Assembly: GCA_964058845.1 (NCBI GenBank)
Contig: CAXKVR010000057.1
Coordinates: 1 to 36,494 of the forward strand
Length of the DNA: 36,494 nt
Source: Carex sylvatica
Taxonomy: Eukaryota > Streptophyta > Magnoliopsida > Poales > Cyperaceae
Direction: 5' to 3'
This document shows, piece after piece, positions 1 to 10,940 of this stretch (within the stretch, counting starts at the first letter, position 1; each line of letters begins with the position of its first letter). A program made the position numbers and the translations under genes. A model generated the notes under the pieces. The model saw only the letters and a list, made by a program, of their open reading frames with translations, did not search any database and was not told where the DNA came from.

Positions 1-49
1 TGTGCCATTCCGTAACGGAGCGGCTCCGCCGTGTCATTTTTTTACTCTA
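1..49. mobile_element. Terminal fragment of a hAT-like element (cut by window edge)
   Basis: The first 49 bases end in ATTTTTTTACTCTA and contain a GC-rich stretch around GGAGCGGCTCCG. The same layout ends the complete element at 32053-32526 (GAGCCGGCTCC followed by CCATTTTTCCCACTCTA). I infer that this is the right end of a relative whose body lies outside the window. The target duplication would be bases 50-57, but its partner is not visible. Confidence 0.6.
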
Positions 50-498
50 CTCAACCCCATATTAAATATTTAAATATTAAAAGTGACTTTGGCTTCATCT
101 ATAGTGGTTTTAGAGACATAAATTTTATGTACTTCTAATAGCAGGTGACTCAGTTCCAGACGAAGAATTTTTATTCTTAAGAGCTTGTTCGACGTGATAC
201 TATTTAAGTGGGAAAAAAAAAATTCAGACTGAATTTTTTTTTTCTCACATAAATAATAATTTTTTAGTTTCTATTTCTTTTTCTATTTCTATTTCTATTT
301 CTAATAGAAACGCTGAACACGCACTAATAGCGTTGAAGCACCAAGAGCAAGCAACTGCCTTGTAATAATTACTAGTCAGCATTTATTTAGAATTTTTATT
401 CTTGACCTTTCACATGGAATTTATTCGACGTGGTACTCCTTGAGCAAGCAACTTCTTGTTGAGTCATGCATTAGTCGGTTAGTCTTCCGTCCCATAGA
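50..498. other. Upstream region of the Argonaute gene with direct repeats and a TTTCTA microsatellite
   Basis: This AT-rich stretch precedes the Argonaute TATA box. Two blocks recur about 225-236 bp apart: GAATTTTTATTCTT at 165 and 390, and TTCGACGTGRTACT at 188 and 424. GAGCAAGCAACT-like sequence also occurs near 346 and 442. A TTTCTA microsatellite runs at about 267-303. No reading frame of note is present. Confidence 0.6.
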
Positions 499-505
499 TA
501 TAAAG
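499..505 (+). promoter_or_regulatory. TATA box of the AGO5-like gene
   Basis: TATAAAG lies 113 bp before the ATG at 612. Transcription would be expected to start near 530, giving a pyrimidine-rich leader of about 80 nt. That leader has no ATG before 612, which supports 612 as the start codon. Confidence 0.65.
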
Positions 506-611
506 CTCCCTGGGGACTACACATTCATTCCTTTATCCGTTCAGTCTCTTCTTCTGTACTCTTCAGTCATATCTCCTCTTCTCTACTCTCAGTTATTTTA
601 ACCGACAACCA

Positions 612-3600
612 ATGTCGAGACGAGGTAGTGGCGGTGGTCGTCGCGGTGGTCGTGGCAGCTATGAAGGCTTTTCGAGAGAATCTCAGCCCCCTCCTCCTAC
701 GTATGGTCGTGGCAGAGGCCGGGAGGGCAGTCAAAGGGGCCGAGGTGGTTTCGAACCTCCTCCGGCTGCGCATTTTACACAGGCGCCTCCTAATATTGCA
801 TCATCAGGGTCAGCCGAAACAAGTCTCAGCAGAGAGGCTGAGCGCCTGAGTCTGTCTGACACAAAACCAGTAGTTGTGTCACCGGGATCTTCCTCGGCAA
901 TTGTTCCGGCTTCAGTTGATTTGCCGCCTCGATCTAGCAAATCCATTGGGTTCCCGGCTAGACCGGGGTTTGGAAGAGCTGGGAGAAGGTGCATCGTCAG
1001 GGCAAATCACTTTCTTGTAGATATCACTGATAAGGATCTTTGCCAATATGATGTAAGATCATTTAATTATCTTTTTGATGTTCTTTGTTCCTTGTTTTTG
1101 AAAATCTTGATATAGTTTTATTTTCTCATGATTTTTAATTGTCCTGAGTTTAAGGTTTATTTTGTAATTTTTTTAAAGTAACAGTTGTGCTTTATTTATT
1201 GTATAGCCCTTTGGGGGCCCATTGAGAGACTTCCCATTTCGTGGGAATTGGCGAAATTTCCAGGGCTTATTTCCCATTTGGGTGATTTTCCTTAGTGGGC
1301 CGGATAGGGTTTATCTTTTCTGGTAGGTTGGGGTAGGGTTTGTCTTTTCTTTTTTTCTTTTTTTTTCCAGGGCTCATTTCCCATTTGGGTGATTTTCCTG
1401 TAGTGGGCCGGGTAGGGTTTATCTTTTCTGGTAGGTGGGGTAGGGTTTGTCAGTTATGTAGTGTTGTTACTGCCTGATTTTTGCATGATTTTAGATTGAA
1501 AATTGAACCAAGTATGTTGATATTGCCAACTGCACGAAATGGAGGAAAGTATTCACAATTGACCCTCTATCAATTAACACCAAAGCGGGGTGCACATTTC
1601 TGGAATTTGATTTGCATGTGCATTGCAATATTTCTGTTACATTATGAAAATTTTATAAGTTCAAGGTTTTAATTATAACCGAACTAACTATTACCAAAAC
1701 ATTGTTGATTTCAATATTTTTTTTGTAGGTGACGATTGTTCCACAAACAACATCACGAAACTTAAATCGCTCAATAATAGCTGAGCTGATGAAGCTATAC
1801 AAGCGCTCTGATTTGGGTGGTCGAACACCTGCTTATGATGGCCGTAAGAGTCTGTACACTGCAGGCCAATTGCCATTCACTTCAAAAACATTTCATATCA
1901 GGTTGCCAGAGATAGATGGAAGGGCCAATGGGTTTGTGCTTTATTAATTAAATTAGAATTATTTTTATTTAGTAGTCACCTGCTGTTTCTTTTATTTCTT
2001 ATCTTGATGTGTGCGACTTCTCAAAATGAAGGCGTGAGAAAGAATTCAGAGTCACAATTAAATTTGCAGCCAAGGCGGACTTGCATCATCTCCAACAGTT
2101 TCTGCAAGGGAGGCAATCTGATTCACCTCAAGAAACTATTCATGCATTAGACGTGGTTTTGAGGGAATCCCCTTGCACCAAGTATACAACTCTTGTTGAT
2201 TTATTTTTCTTTCGTTACTTCCATCCTTGTATATTTTGGAGCAATATAAGAATGACATTCGCTTTGTTAATACGATCTAGGTATAAAACTTTTGGAAGGT
2301 CTTTTTTCTCTCCTCTATTTAGTAGTATTGGTGAAAATCCTGACCTTGGAGGTGGAGTTGAGTATTGGCGTGGATTCTACCAAAGTCTACGTCCTACTCA
2401 AATGGGACTGTCTCTGAACATCGGTACAATATCATTTAGATATCTTTCTTTATTTTTCAAATTAGGATTTAGTAGGGAACTCATATTCTTTGTATCTGAC
2501 CAGATATTGCTGCAACATCATTTTATAAGGGGGAATATCTTCTGACCTTTGTGGCTGAGTATTTGAATATTCGGGATTTTTCAAGGCCTTTCAGAGTCAA
2601 TGACATAAACAAAGTAATTATATTTTCCTTTCCTGATTACACTTCTACTCTGTTCTATTCTTGGTACTAACTGTTACAACATTTGATAGCTTAAGAAGGT
2701 CCTCAAAGGTGTCAGAGTGGAGACCACTCATAATCCAGATCTTCAAATCAAATACAAGATCAACGGAATATCATCTGTTTCAATAGATAATATAACGTAT
2801 CTAATTTCTTTTTTCCTTCCCTCCTTCTGTTATCTCTGTGTGTACATGTTGGATTGTGATGATGTGAAGTTGATTGTACAATTTTTTTATTTTCTTAGGT
2901 TTCCAGATGAGAATGGGGCTAGCTTATCTATTGTACAGTACTTCCAGAACAAATATGGTCTTAACCTCAGGTATACCAAATTGCCATGTCTTCTGGCAGG
3001 TAGTGATAGCAGGCCTAAGTACTTACCAATGGAGGTTTGTTTCTCTGTTTTCTTCTTATAACCTTTGTATCAGATGCAAGCATTGTGCAAATTTGGCTTG
3101 GTATTGATGCATGTTATCTTTTTGTAGGTTTGTCAGATAATCCCAGGTCAGAGATATGTTAAAAAGCTAAATGAAAGACAAGTAACCAACATATTGAGAG
3201 CTACTTGTAAAAGACCGCATGAACGTGAAGCAAGTATTTTACAGGTGTGATCATTTTTCATTCTTCACTCTTTTTATTTTTTATTAACTGGGTAAGCTTC
3301 TGTTCATTTATTCCTCATTTCATTTGATATTTGCAGGTGGTTGATGGGAATAATTACAACAGTGATAATTTTGTAAATGAGTTTGGAATGAAAATTCATA
3401 ATCAAATGGTTTCCATTGATGCCAGAGTGCTCCCCCCTCCAATGGTACTGATAAACAAATACAATATGAATATGCCTGAATTTATATGAACATACTAACT
3501 ATTTTCTTTTTCTTTTTTTAAAATTATTTTCATTTTTCTTGATTAATGTAGTTAAAATATCATGACTCTGGAGAACAAAAATCATGTCAGCCATCTTTTG

Positions 3601-6257
3601 GACAATGGAATATGATGAAGATGGTACTTAAATGTTTTTTTTTCTTAATTCATTTTGAGTTACCTTAAAAGGATTATTTGTGAGGAGGCTGGCTCTTAAC
3701 AATTTCTTCATCTAGAATTAAAATCTGTATTGTGGAAAGGGACTAGAGTTTGCTGGTAGTAATAATTACTACTGCTTGATACGTATTTCATTTGTCTGAT
3801 TCATTTGTGTGCAGAAAATGGTGAATGGTGGCCATGTTGACAATTGGACATGCTTGAACTTTTCTCAAACATCCCAAAGAGAAGTTATTAAGTTTTGTAA
3901 TGATTTAGTAGCAGTGTGCAACCGCAGAGGAATGGTATGTGCACTGCTGTATTTGTTTTTACTCATGAAAATCTTACAATTTTACTCTTTGGTTCCTTAC
4001 TATTTTCTTTACTTTAAAGGTTTTTAATACAAGACCCTGCATTGATATAATTGCTGGTGACCAAGAAAATTTGGAAGCTGACTTGAGAAATCTTCACCAA
4101 CGTGCCTTGACTAGCGTGCCAAATGGACGACTAGATTTAGTGATTATTATTCTGCCTGGAACCCGTTGTCCTTATTATGGTAATTAGTATTATTCGAATA
4201 AACTTGGGCTTTATGCTAGTGTTGTAATTTAAATCTAGTATAAAATATCTTTATTTTCTGATTCAATGACAGGTACGATAAAGAAAATTTTTGAGACTGA
4301 ACTTGGCATCGTATCCCAATGTTGTGCATCAAATAATGTTTCCAGGTATAACGAACAGTACCTGGGTAATCTTTCTCTATCGATCAACGTTAAGGTATGT
4401 TATATTTATAATTCCATCTGTTTTTTTTGTATTTTAATCTTTAACAGAGCTACGGTACTACTGAACAAGATTCGTAACCAGTTTAGACCTGCCTAGTCAA
4501 AAGTTTTAGTTCTGGTTTTGACTTCTTTGTAACTCATATGATAGTTTGTTCAAATAATATTGCTACAATGTGCTTTTATTAGGTCGGAGGCCGAAACAAC
4601 GTCCTAGAAGATGCACTGAGCATGTCTAGGACGATTCCAAACTTGACCGATAGGCCCACCATCATTTTTGGTGCAGATGTGACACATCCAGCTCCTGGGG
4701 AGGACTCATCTCCTTCAATTGCTGCAGTTTGAATTTTTTCTCTGTTTTCATGACAATTTCTTGTCAAGTTAATTCCAATTAAAATACATTATACTTAACC
4801 TACTTACATCTGTGGTAATGTGAATAGGTGGTTGCATCAATGGATTGGCCTGAGGTCACAAAATATCGATGCGTTGTCTCGGCACAGACTCGTAGAGAGG
4901 AAATGATTGAGGATTTGTACTCAAAAAAGGGAGAGGTTCATGGTGGAATGATCAGGCAAATTTGCCAAACTTACAATTGATGTGTTGTATTTTTTCTATC
5001 TCATTATAAGTGAGGTTCATAATTGATTTGCTTATATATCTTTCTGGTTTGTAGAGAGCTCTTGCTTGCCTTCTACAAATCTAATGCTAAGAGGAAGCCT
5101 GAGCGAATCATCTTCTACAGGTTTGTTTTGTAAAATGCATTACAAAAATTTTATGTTCCAATTACACTTTTCCTTCCCTCTTTTGGTGAAAAGATATCTT
5201 TTTTTTTATTGTTCCAAAATTTGAAGGGATGGTGTCGGTGAAGGACAATTTAGTCATGTCCTATTACATGAAATGCATAAAATTCGGGAGGTTGGCATTC
5301 CATCATTACTATAGTTTCCTCTAATTAATTTACTAGATTAACCATGCATGGTGCTTGATTTTTTTTTTTATATTTAATGTATTGTAGGCATGTGCCTCTC
5401 TTCAAGAGGGATATCTTCCTCGTGTTACTTTTGTTGTTGTCCAAAAAAGGCATCATACCCGACTTTTTGGTGAGCATGGGAACCGTAATGCAACTGACAG
5501 AAGTGGAAACATACTTCCAGGTATGACATCTTGGCTTGATTTTTATTTTAAGAACATAATCTCACGTCCAACTATATTTTTCAGGTACTGTTGTAGATAC
5601 GGTGATTTGTCATCCAACAGAATTTGATTTCTATCTATGCAGCCATGCTGGTATACAGGTATTTTTTTTTATTTCTAAATGTTATTTTGTATATTTCTGA
5701 ATCTTTTATTTATGTTAGTTATTTCTTTTTTGACATATAAATCTTTTATTTTGTATTTATCATAGGGAACTAGTCGACCCACGCATTATCATGTTTTGTA
5801 TGATGAAAACAAATTTACTGCCGATAGTCTGCAAACATTAACATACAACCTATGCTACACGTAAGTAATATTTGTAAAATGAATAATTGGATTTTTCATA
5901 TTATTAGTTATGTCCATGTTTTAATTATTTTTGCATTTTTTTTTTCAACTTTATATTGTAGCTATGCTCGATGCAACCGCTCTGTTTCAATTGGTATGCG
6001 TATTTACATTGGCTTGACATTTTTTTTTAATCTATTCATTTACAGTCATATTATTGTATGATTAAATATTTCAATATTTTGTAGTGCCACCTGCGTATTA
6101 TGCACATCTAGCTGCTTTTCGTGGCCGTGACTACATGGAGGCCGATCAGTCTGATGCATCAACTTCAATTGGAGACAAATCTCGTGAAAATCCAGTGGCA
6201 ATACGAATGCTTCCTGAGATCCATGAAAATGTGAAGAATGTGATGTTCTATTGCTAA
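612..6257 (+). CDS. AGO5: Argonaute protein, AGO5-like (AGO1/5/10 clade), 22 exons, 965 aa
   Basis: This is a small-RNA-guided slicer or effector. Exons read by eye: 612-1052, 1729-1931, 2032-2181, 2281-2423, 2504-2613, 2690-2796, 2899-3034, 3128-3244, 3337-3444, 3552-3623, 3815-3934, 4020-4179, 4273-4394, 4583-4726, 4828-4955, 5055-5120, 5227-5290, 5388-5520, 5585-5658, 5766-5860, 5962-5993, 6085-6257. All junctions keep frame (2898 nt with stop). The order is an R/G-rich N-terminus (about 1-60), N domain with [14 protein letters not shown] (about 313-428), MID with [11 protein letters not shown], and PIWI. The tetrad is complete: D695 (GADVTHP), E736 (RREEMIEDL), D777 (FYRDGV), H916 (YYAHLAAF). 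The protein ends VMFYC, as in AGO1/5. [15 protein letters not shown] favours AGO5 over AGO1; the subclade is inference and AGO1/10 are the alternatives. Intron 15 is GC-AG. No frameshift or stop was seen, so the gene looks functional. Confidence 0.93.
1260..1455 (+). repeat. Tandem duplication in Argonaute intron 1 with four telo-box-like motifs
   Basis: A unit starting CAGGGCTYATTTCCCATTTG occurs at about 1261 and again at 1368, a period of 107 bp. Each copy carries two TAGGGTTT motifs, the complement of the plant telo-box core AAACCCTA, so four are present. The copies are separated by a T-rich tract. They lie wholly within the 676-bp first intron. Confidence 0.8.
4956..4957 (+). other. Non-canonical GC splice donor (GC-AG intron) in the Argonaute gene
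   Basis: The exon must end ATC-AG at 4955 to join A-GAG-CTC at 5055 (giving MIREL, conserved in Argonautes), and the next bases are GCAAAT. No GT donor nearby keeps the frame, and reading on meets TGA at 4978. AG|GCAA matches the known consensus of GC-AG introns. Confidence 0.85.
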
Positions 6258-6424
6258 CTTATAGGTTCTTAATACTAATATCATGTCATGTTTAGTTTAT
6301 AATTTTTGGTTTGCTGTACATAGTGTATGATTAGCTTTCTCTTGGTAGGAACATTTTGTAATTTTTTTAATATTTTTGTTTGGCTTATGTGTGGATAAAG
6401 CAACGATGAATATATGTGGTAGTA
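6258..6424 (+). other. 3' untranslated region of the Argonaute gene
   Basis: This AT-rich sequence follows the TAA at 6255-6257 and has no coding potential. No AATAAA occurs before 6429, where one lies just inside the terminus of the adjoining MITE. The cleavage site cannot be placed. Confidence 0.45.
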
Positions 6425-6614
6425 TGGAAATAAATCTGCTGCGATCCTACAGGATCGCAGGGTCCCTGCGATTTTAATTCCAATCGTTTATATATTTTGA
6501 GATTCGTGCACAAAAACTCTCTCTTTTTAAGATTCGTACAATTTAATAAATTAAGGGTTGAAATTGGAATTGCAGGACCCTGCGATCATGTAGAATCGCA
6601 GCAGATTTTCTTCC
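6425..6614. mobile_element. MITE with long terminal inverted repeats directly downstream of the Argonaute gene
   Basis: The ends are inverted repeats of about 55 bp with few mismatches: left GGAAATAAATCTGCTGCGAT, right complement GGAAGAAAATCTGCTGCGAT. Flanking 9-mers GTGGTAGTA (6416-6424) and GTGGTAGAA (6615-6623) look like a 9-bp target duplication with one mismatch. That fits a Mutator-type MITE of 190 bp. Superfamily assignment is inference from the duplication length. Confidence 0.75.
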
Positions 6615-6623
6615 GTGGTAGAA

Positions 6624-7034
6624 TACATGGAACTCCCTGCTTAGCTTTCTTGCATATCAATTTCTTATTTTCTACATTGGGCTACTTTCTGTTTGTGTGA
6701 TATGTATGATAATTTATTAGAATTTATAACTAATATATGGATGTGGATAAAACTCTATTGAAAAAAAGAGGAATTGGTCTTTGGAAAACCTAACGTATAT
6801 GTGCCCAATTGAAAGGTCACAAATTAATAAGTTACTAATTGTTTTTGGAAAATGAAAAATGTTTACCAATAGTTTATTTGGCAATACGTGAACTATAATA
6901 GATGGTTAATTTAACCATTACATAAATGGTAGTAATATTTGTATCGTATTCATATTACATTATTTCTTTAACAACACATTATTTAGTGAATATTATTAAT
7001 AAATTTTATAAAATATTTCTTGTGATATATCATT
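6624..7034. other. AT-rich spacer without recognisable features
   Basis: Both strands lack open frames of note and recognisable repeats. Nothing is supported here. Confidence 0.6.
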
Positions 7035-7042
7035 TTTATTAT

Positions 7043-7473
7043 GAGGAGGGATCCAATTAAATCATTTTATAATGACACATCTTGACATCATATGTTTATA
7101 AGTTATTTTCACGATTTGAAAATCCAAACAGTTGATCCAAATCATTAAACATGATCTCCATAATAAACTGTGCTTGGAGACAATTTTACATTATTCTAAA
7201 AAAATTTGCTATTTTTTTAGAATTTTTGAAAATCGTTGTTTTTCATTGGTGCATAAATGTTTGAGAACAACAATTTTGTGCACATCTTAATCAATACTTA
7301 AAAAATTCCAAAAAAAATATAAAATCTAGTCTCCAGACACATTTTGATATGGAGATCATGTTGAGTTGTTCGGATTGACAGTTTAAACTTTAAAAGCACA
7401 AAAATAACTAATAATTTGTAAGTATATAGTTTCAAGATGTGTCACCATAAAAATGATGTAATTGGATCTCTCT
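7043..7473. mobile_element. Palindromic foldback element (family F, copy 1)
   Basis: The left end GGGATCCAATTAAATCATTT and the complement of the right end, GAGATCCAATTACATCATTT, are inverted copies, and similarity continues inwards through GACACATCTTGA and the 'GATCTCCATA...TGCTTGGAGAC' block typical of this family. TTTATTAT flanks both sides (7035-7042, 7474-7481), a possible 8-bp target duplication in AT-rich sequence. It has no coding capacity. Confidence 0.7.
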
Positions 7474-7481
7474 TTTATTAT

Positions 7482-8346
7482 TGAACAACGATTTTCAAAT
7501 TATGTGTATTATATACAAAACAAGTTTGCCGAATTTTTTTCGGAATCATAAAATTATCACTGGATCTGGAAGGATTTGAAATGTGTTTGTCAAATTTTCA
7601 AACAAATTATAGAAGAGGGTTCGAATGCCACTATTTTTGTATTTCCATCACACACTTTTTAATATTCTAATAACAAAGTTTTTAAAATTTATATGTTAAA
7701 ATAAAACCGCTAGATTTGATTTTATATTATTACATACATATACAGAATTATTACATTTTGACTTAATTTTTTTATTTACATCAATAAATTAAAAAATCAA
7801 CGTTCAAAATTTATCTATATTAATATATTTTTGCAAGCTTTTGATACTGATTAAAACAAATTAAGTTAATTGTACATAGAGAAAATAATATAGATCAAAT
7901 TTAATAATTTTATTTTAATATTGAAAATTTGAATTATAAATTTTAAATTATTAACGTTTCAAAATAAATTCATAATAAAGACAAAATATGGAACCATTTT
8001 ATATTTTTATCCTTTTTCATTATAGAAACAATATGGATCTACTTGGAACGCATCCAGCTGCAAGGGAAAAAAAACAAAATGGATTGTCTCGTCCTGCAAG
8101 AGAGCGTGGAGGATAACCTTTGTATGCTTTACTTGGTATGCGACCGAGAGAAAATTGTAAAAAAATAATAATAATAAAGAAGCGAAATGAATTACCATGT
8201 AGCTAATTCTGAATAGAAAAAAATAACAAATATTATTTGTAGTACTTAATTTTTTTGGAAATCAATATCATTTGTAGTACTGGTCACGCGAAGTATGAAA
8301 AAAGGAATGAATATTCGGTAGGCACCCAACATTTCATGGTGCTAAC
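7482..8346. other. AT-rich spacer
   Basis: No gene, RNA or clear repeat was found. Short open frames here have no recognisable domain or codon bias. Confidence 0.55.
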
Positions 8347-8541
8347 TAGCGGAGACGGAGTGAAAAAGGAGAAATGGAGTCAATTGACGTTCATTTTATT
8401 TATTTATTTTATATTTATGTATGATTTTTTATTAAATTGTGAGTAAAATATTATAATACTAAAAATTTGACTCTCATTCTTTGCAGAATTTTTTTATATT
8501 ATTGACTCCCATAGTCCGAAAATCTGGCTCCGCCTCTGCTA
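8347..8541. mobile_element. Small MITE-like element with TAGCRGAG termini
   Basis: The left end TAGCGGAGACGGAG and the complement of the right end, TAGCAGAGGCGGAG, form terminal inverted repeats. GGAGTCAAT also recurs inverted near both ends (about 8375 and 8502). Target duplications are not clear. The centre is AT-rich and non-coding. Confidence 0.5.
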
Positions 8542-8709
8542 ATTAGGGCTAATATATTTTTTCTGTAACATTTTAAAGAAATAAATTTAAACTTTTAGCA
8601 TAATTTTTGAAAATTTCGCAACATAATACAGTCGTTGTGAACTGCAGTTATCTAGCGAGACGTCACAGTTTTATAGCAACTTGGTAAAAGTGAAAAAAAA
8701 AAACACTCT

Positions 8710-9222
8710 CCTGAGCCGCAGATTCAAATACTATGTTTTCTTTTAGAGAAAAACAGAACATTGCTTTTAGAGAGAGAGAGAAAGAGATAAAAGAGAAGAA
8801 GAGGAAGAAAATAATAGTATTATTTTTCTTTTAAGAAAATAACGAAATTGAATCCACAGTGACACTAAGCAACTTTGGTCAGCAGTCATGCACGATTTCT
8901 TTTTCAACAATAATATCATAACTTTAAATTTACGTTTTGTCTTAATTTGTATTATCCGCTCCGTTTACATCCCTATGTGCACACAAACAGATTTTTATGG
9001 GCTGCAGATTCAAATACGCTGCTCTGCTTTTCTCAGAGAAAACCATGATAATGCGTTTAGAGAGAGAAAGAGAGAGAGAGAAAAAAGAATTTTTTTTTCT
9101 CTAAATAAAGCAGTGAATTTGAATCCCTACCATAAATAGTGACACTAAACCACTTTGGTTAGCAATCATACACTATTTATTTTTCAACAATAATATCATA
9201 ACTTTAAATTTACCTTTTGTAA
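8710..9222 (+). repeat. Direct duplication of a ~230-bp segment (offset ~280-286 bp)
   Basis: GCAGATTCAAATAC occurs at 8718 and 9004, and the block TTTTCAACAATAATATCATA begins at 8901 and 9181. Between them both copies hold AGAGAGAGAAAGAG purine tracts, TTGAATCC and AGTGACACTAA. The copies have diverged by point changes and small indels. No protein is encoded. Confidence 0.8.
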
Positions 9223-10435
9223 ATGCTACATCTAAAACTTCGGTAGCTAGGAACTTGTACAATAGATTTTCCTTTGCAAAAAGCCAACACTTGTATCTTT
9301 AGATTAGCAAGAAAAAGATGAAAAGTTTACATCTTCCCCTACCTAAAATTATTCTGTTTCTAGTCGCTTTTGGAGGCCTCTATAGTGGCAGAGAATTTCA
9401 TTAATCTTGAAAGTAGAATTCACGGGAGGACAATAAAAGTAAGATTAAATTTGAATTTAAGTTACGAATCTTATGTTCGTTTGTCTTAATTCCTAAATAG
9501 AGACTAAGAGGCTTAATTTAGAGATAGGGGTACTTTTAGATCCAAATAAGAATTACATTTTGGATAAAAAGATATCAAAAGAGGTGGTCTTAATCCTAGT
9601 TAAGAAATTGATGTTTAAAAGGATTTAAATAACTAAGAAAGTTAAAAAGAAAATTGTTTTGTTCTTAATGGAGAGCTGATTTACCTTGATTTTATTTTTT
9701 TAACAATAAATATTTGACTATTAATGTGAGCTCAAGTAAATATCTTTTGGTAATAATTTATTGTGAGCGGCCATATTTAAATTGAAATATTTTTTGCAAA
9801 TATATTAAAAATGATATTTTTGGTATTGGATTTTTATGAAAACATAAACTGATTTTTTTTTATACTTTTCTAAAAGTAGGTCAATTTTCTGTTGGCTGTT
9901 ACAAGCGAAAATATTATTTTAATCAGACTACTAATACTACCATGTTTTTAAATTTTCATTTTCGTTGGTAGCTTCAGAAAATTTGAGAAACAAACGTCGA
10001 AGTTTTTTAACAAAGCCATAATATTTCATTTTTTGTTTTGATTTTTTTTTACGCAAACATATCAATGAAATAATTTTTAATAAATTACATAAAATGTATA
10101 TAGCCACAGTTCGTTACCACTAACAAAACCGTATAAAGAGAACATGCGGCCCAATCTTTCTTGTTAAAATGTTCCTCAACGAGGTTTTCTGATGTGATGA
10201 TTCAGCTATTATGATGTAAAAAAGAAGGATCCGTATCTCCCATGTATGATGTATCTGACTCAAGCAAATTGAAACGGACAGCCCAGATTAATCACAGTCG
10301 GATCAGATTCAATTCGGTATCTATAAAGACTGTAATCTGTTTTGTGATTCGTGCCAGGTTAAAATAACCGTTCGATCGTTCAGTCAGGTAACCAGATGGG
10401 ATGTGAAATCAAAAAAGAAGACAGAATCTTTTTGT
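9223..10435. other. AT-rich spacer
   Basis: No supported gene, RNA or transposon was seen in this stretch. Confidence 0.5.
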
Positions 10436-10443
10436 GCAGTTTT

Positions 10444-10846
10444 CAAGGGTGAAAATGAATATGATATGGAGCGAATAGTTGTAAACTCATATTCATATAT
10501 CTGTTTTTTTTTTTATCTTTTTTTCTTGATACATATGTTAATCGGATATTAGACGAAATTCAGATAAAAAAAACAGATCTGATCGAATATTTATTAAAAA
10601 TATATAAATATTATTAAAAATACTAAACTTCATAATATTTATGTAATTATAAAATAAATTACATAGTTATATTCATAATATTGATTTAAACTATATATTA
10701 TATATTTACTATTTATATCTGAATATGGATATTTAAAATGTAAATTTATATCAGTATCTATATCAACATAGATATTCAAATATCATATATTTTTATTTAA
10801 TTTTTTAAATTCAAATCGGATATTATTCACTTTGTTTTCGTTCCTA
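10444..10846. mobile_element. Ac/Ds-like non-autonomous hAT element, degenerate
   Basis: The left end CAAGGGTGAAAA and right end TTTTCGTTCCTA resemble the Ac/Ds termini CAGGGATGAAA and TTTCATCCCTA, including the C/A mismatch at the outermost base. Flanks GCAGTTTT (10436-10443) and ACAGTTTT (10847-10854) match at 7 of 8 positions, as an old 8-bp target duplication would. The 403-bp interior is AT-rich with GGATAT-type subterminal motifs and no transposase. Confidence 0.6.
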
Positions 10847-10940
10847 ACAGTTTTTTATTTATTTTAAAAAACTTAATTTTATCTTATTCATCTCTAAATT
10901 CTTACAAATTTTTGCTCATTTACCTTTTGTGATATGTTGA

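Noticed and set aside
1481..1672. Possible extra exon in Argonaute intron 1
   Set aside because: Exon 1 (QYD) joins directly to V-T-I-V-P at 1729 in frame and matches family order, so no sequence is missing.
2081..2545. 154-codon open frame inside the Argonaute region
   Set aside because: It reads through exons 3 and 4 and the intron between them; splicing at 2181/2281 gives the conserved sequence.
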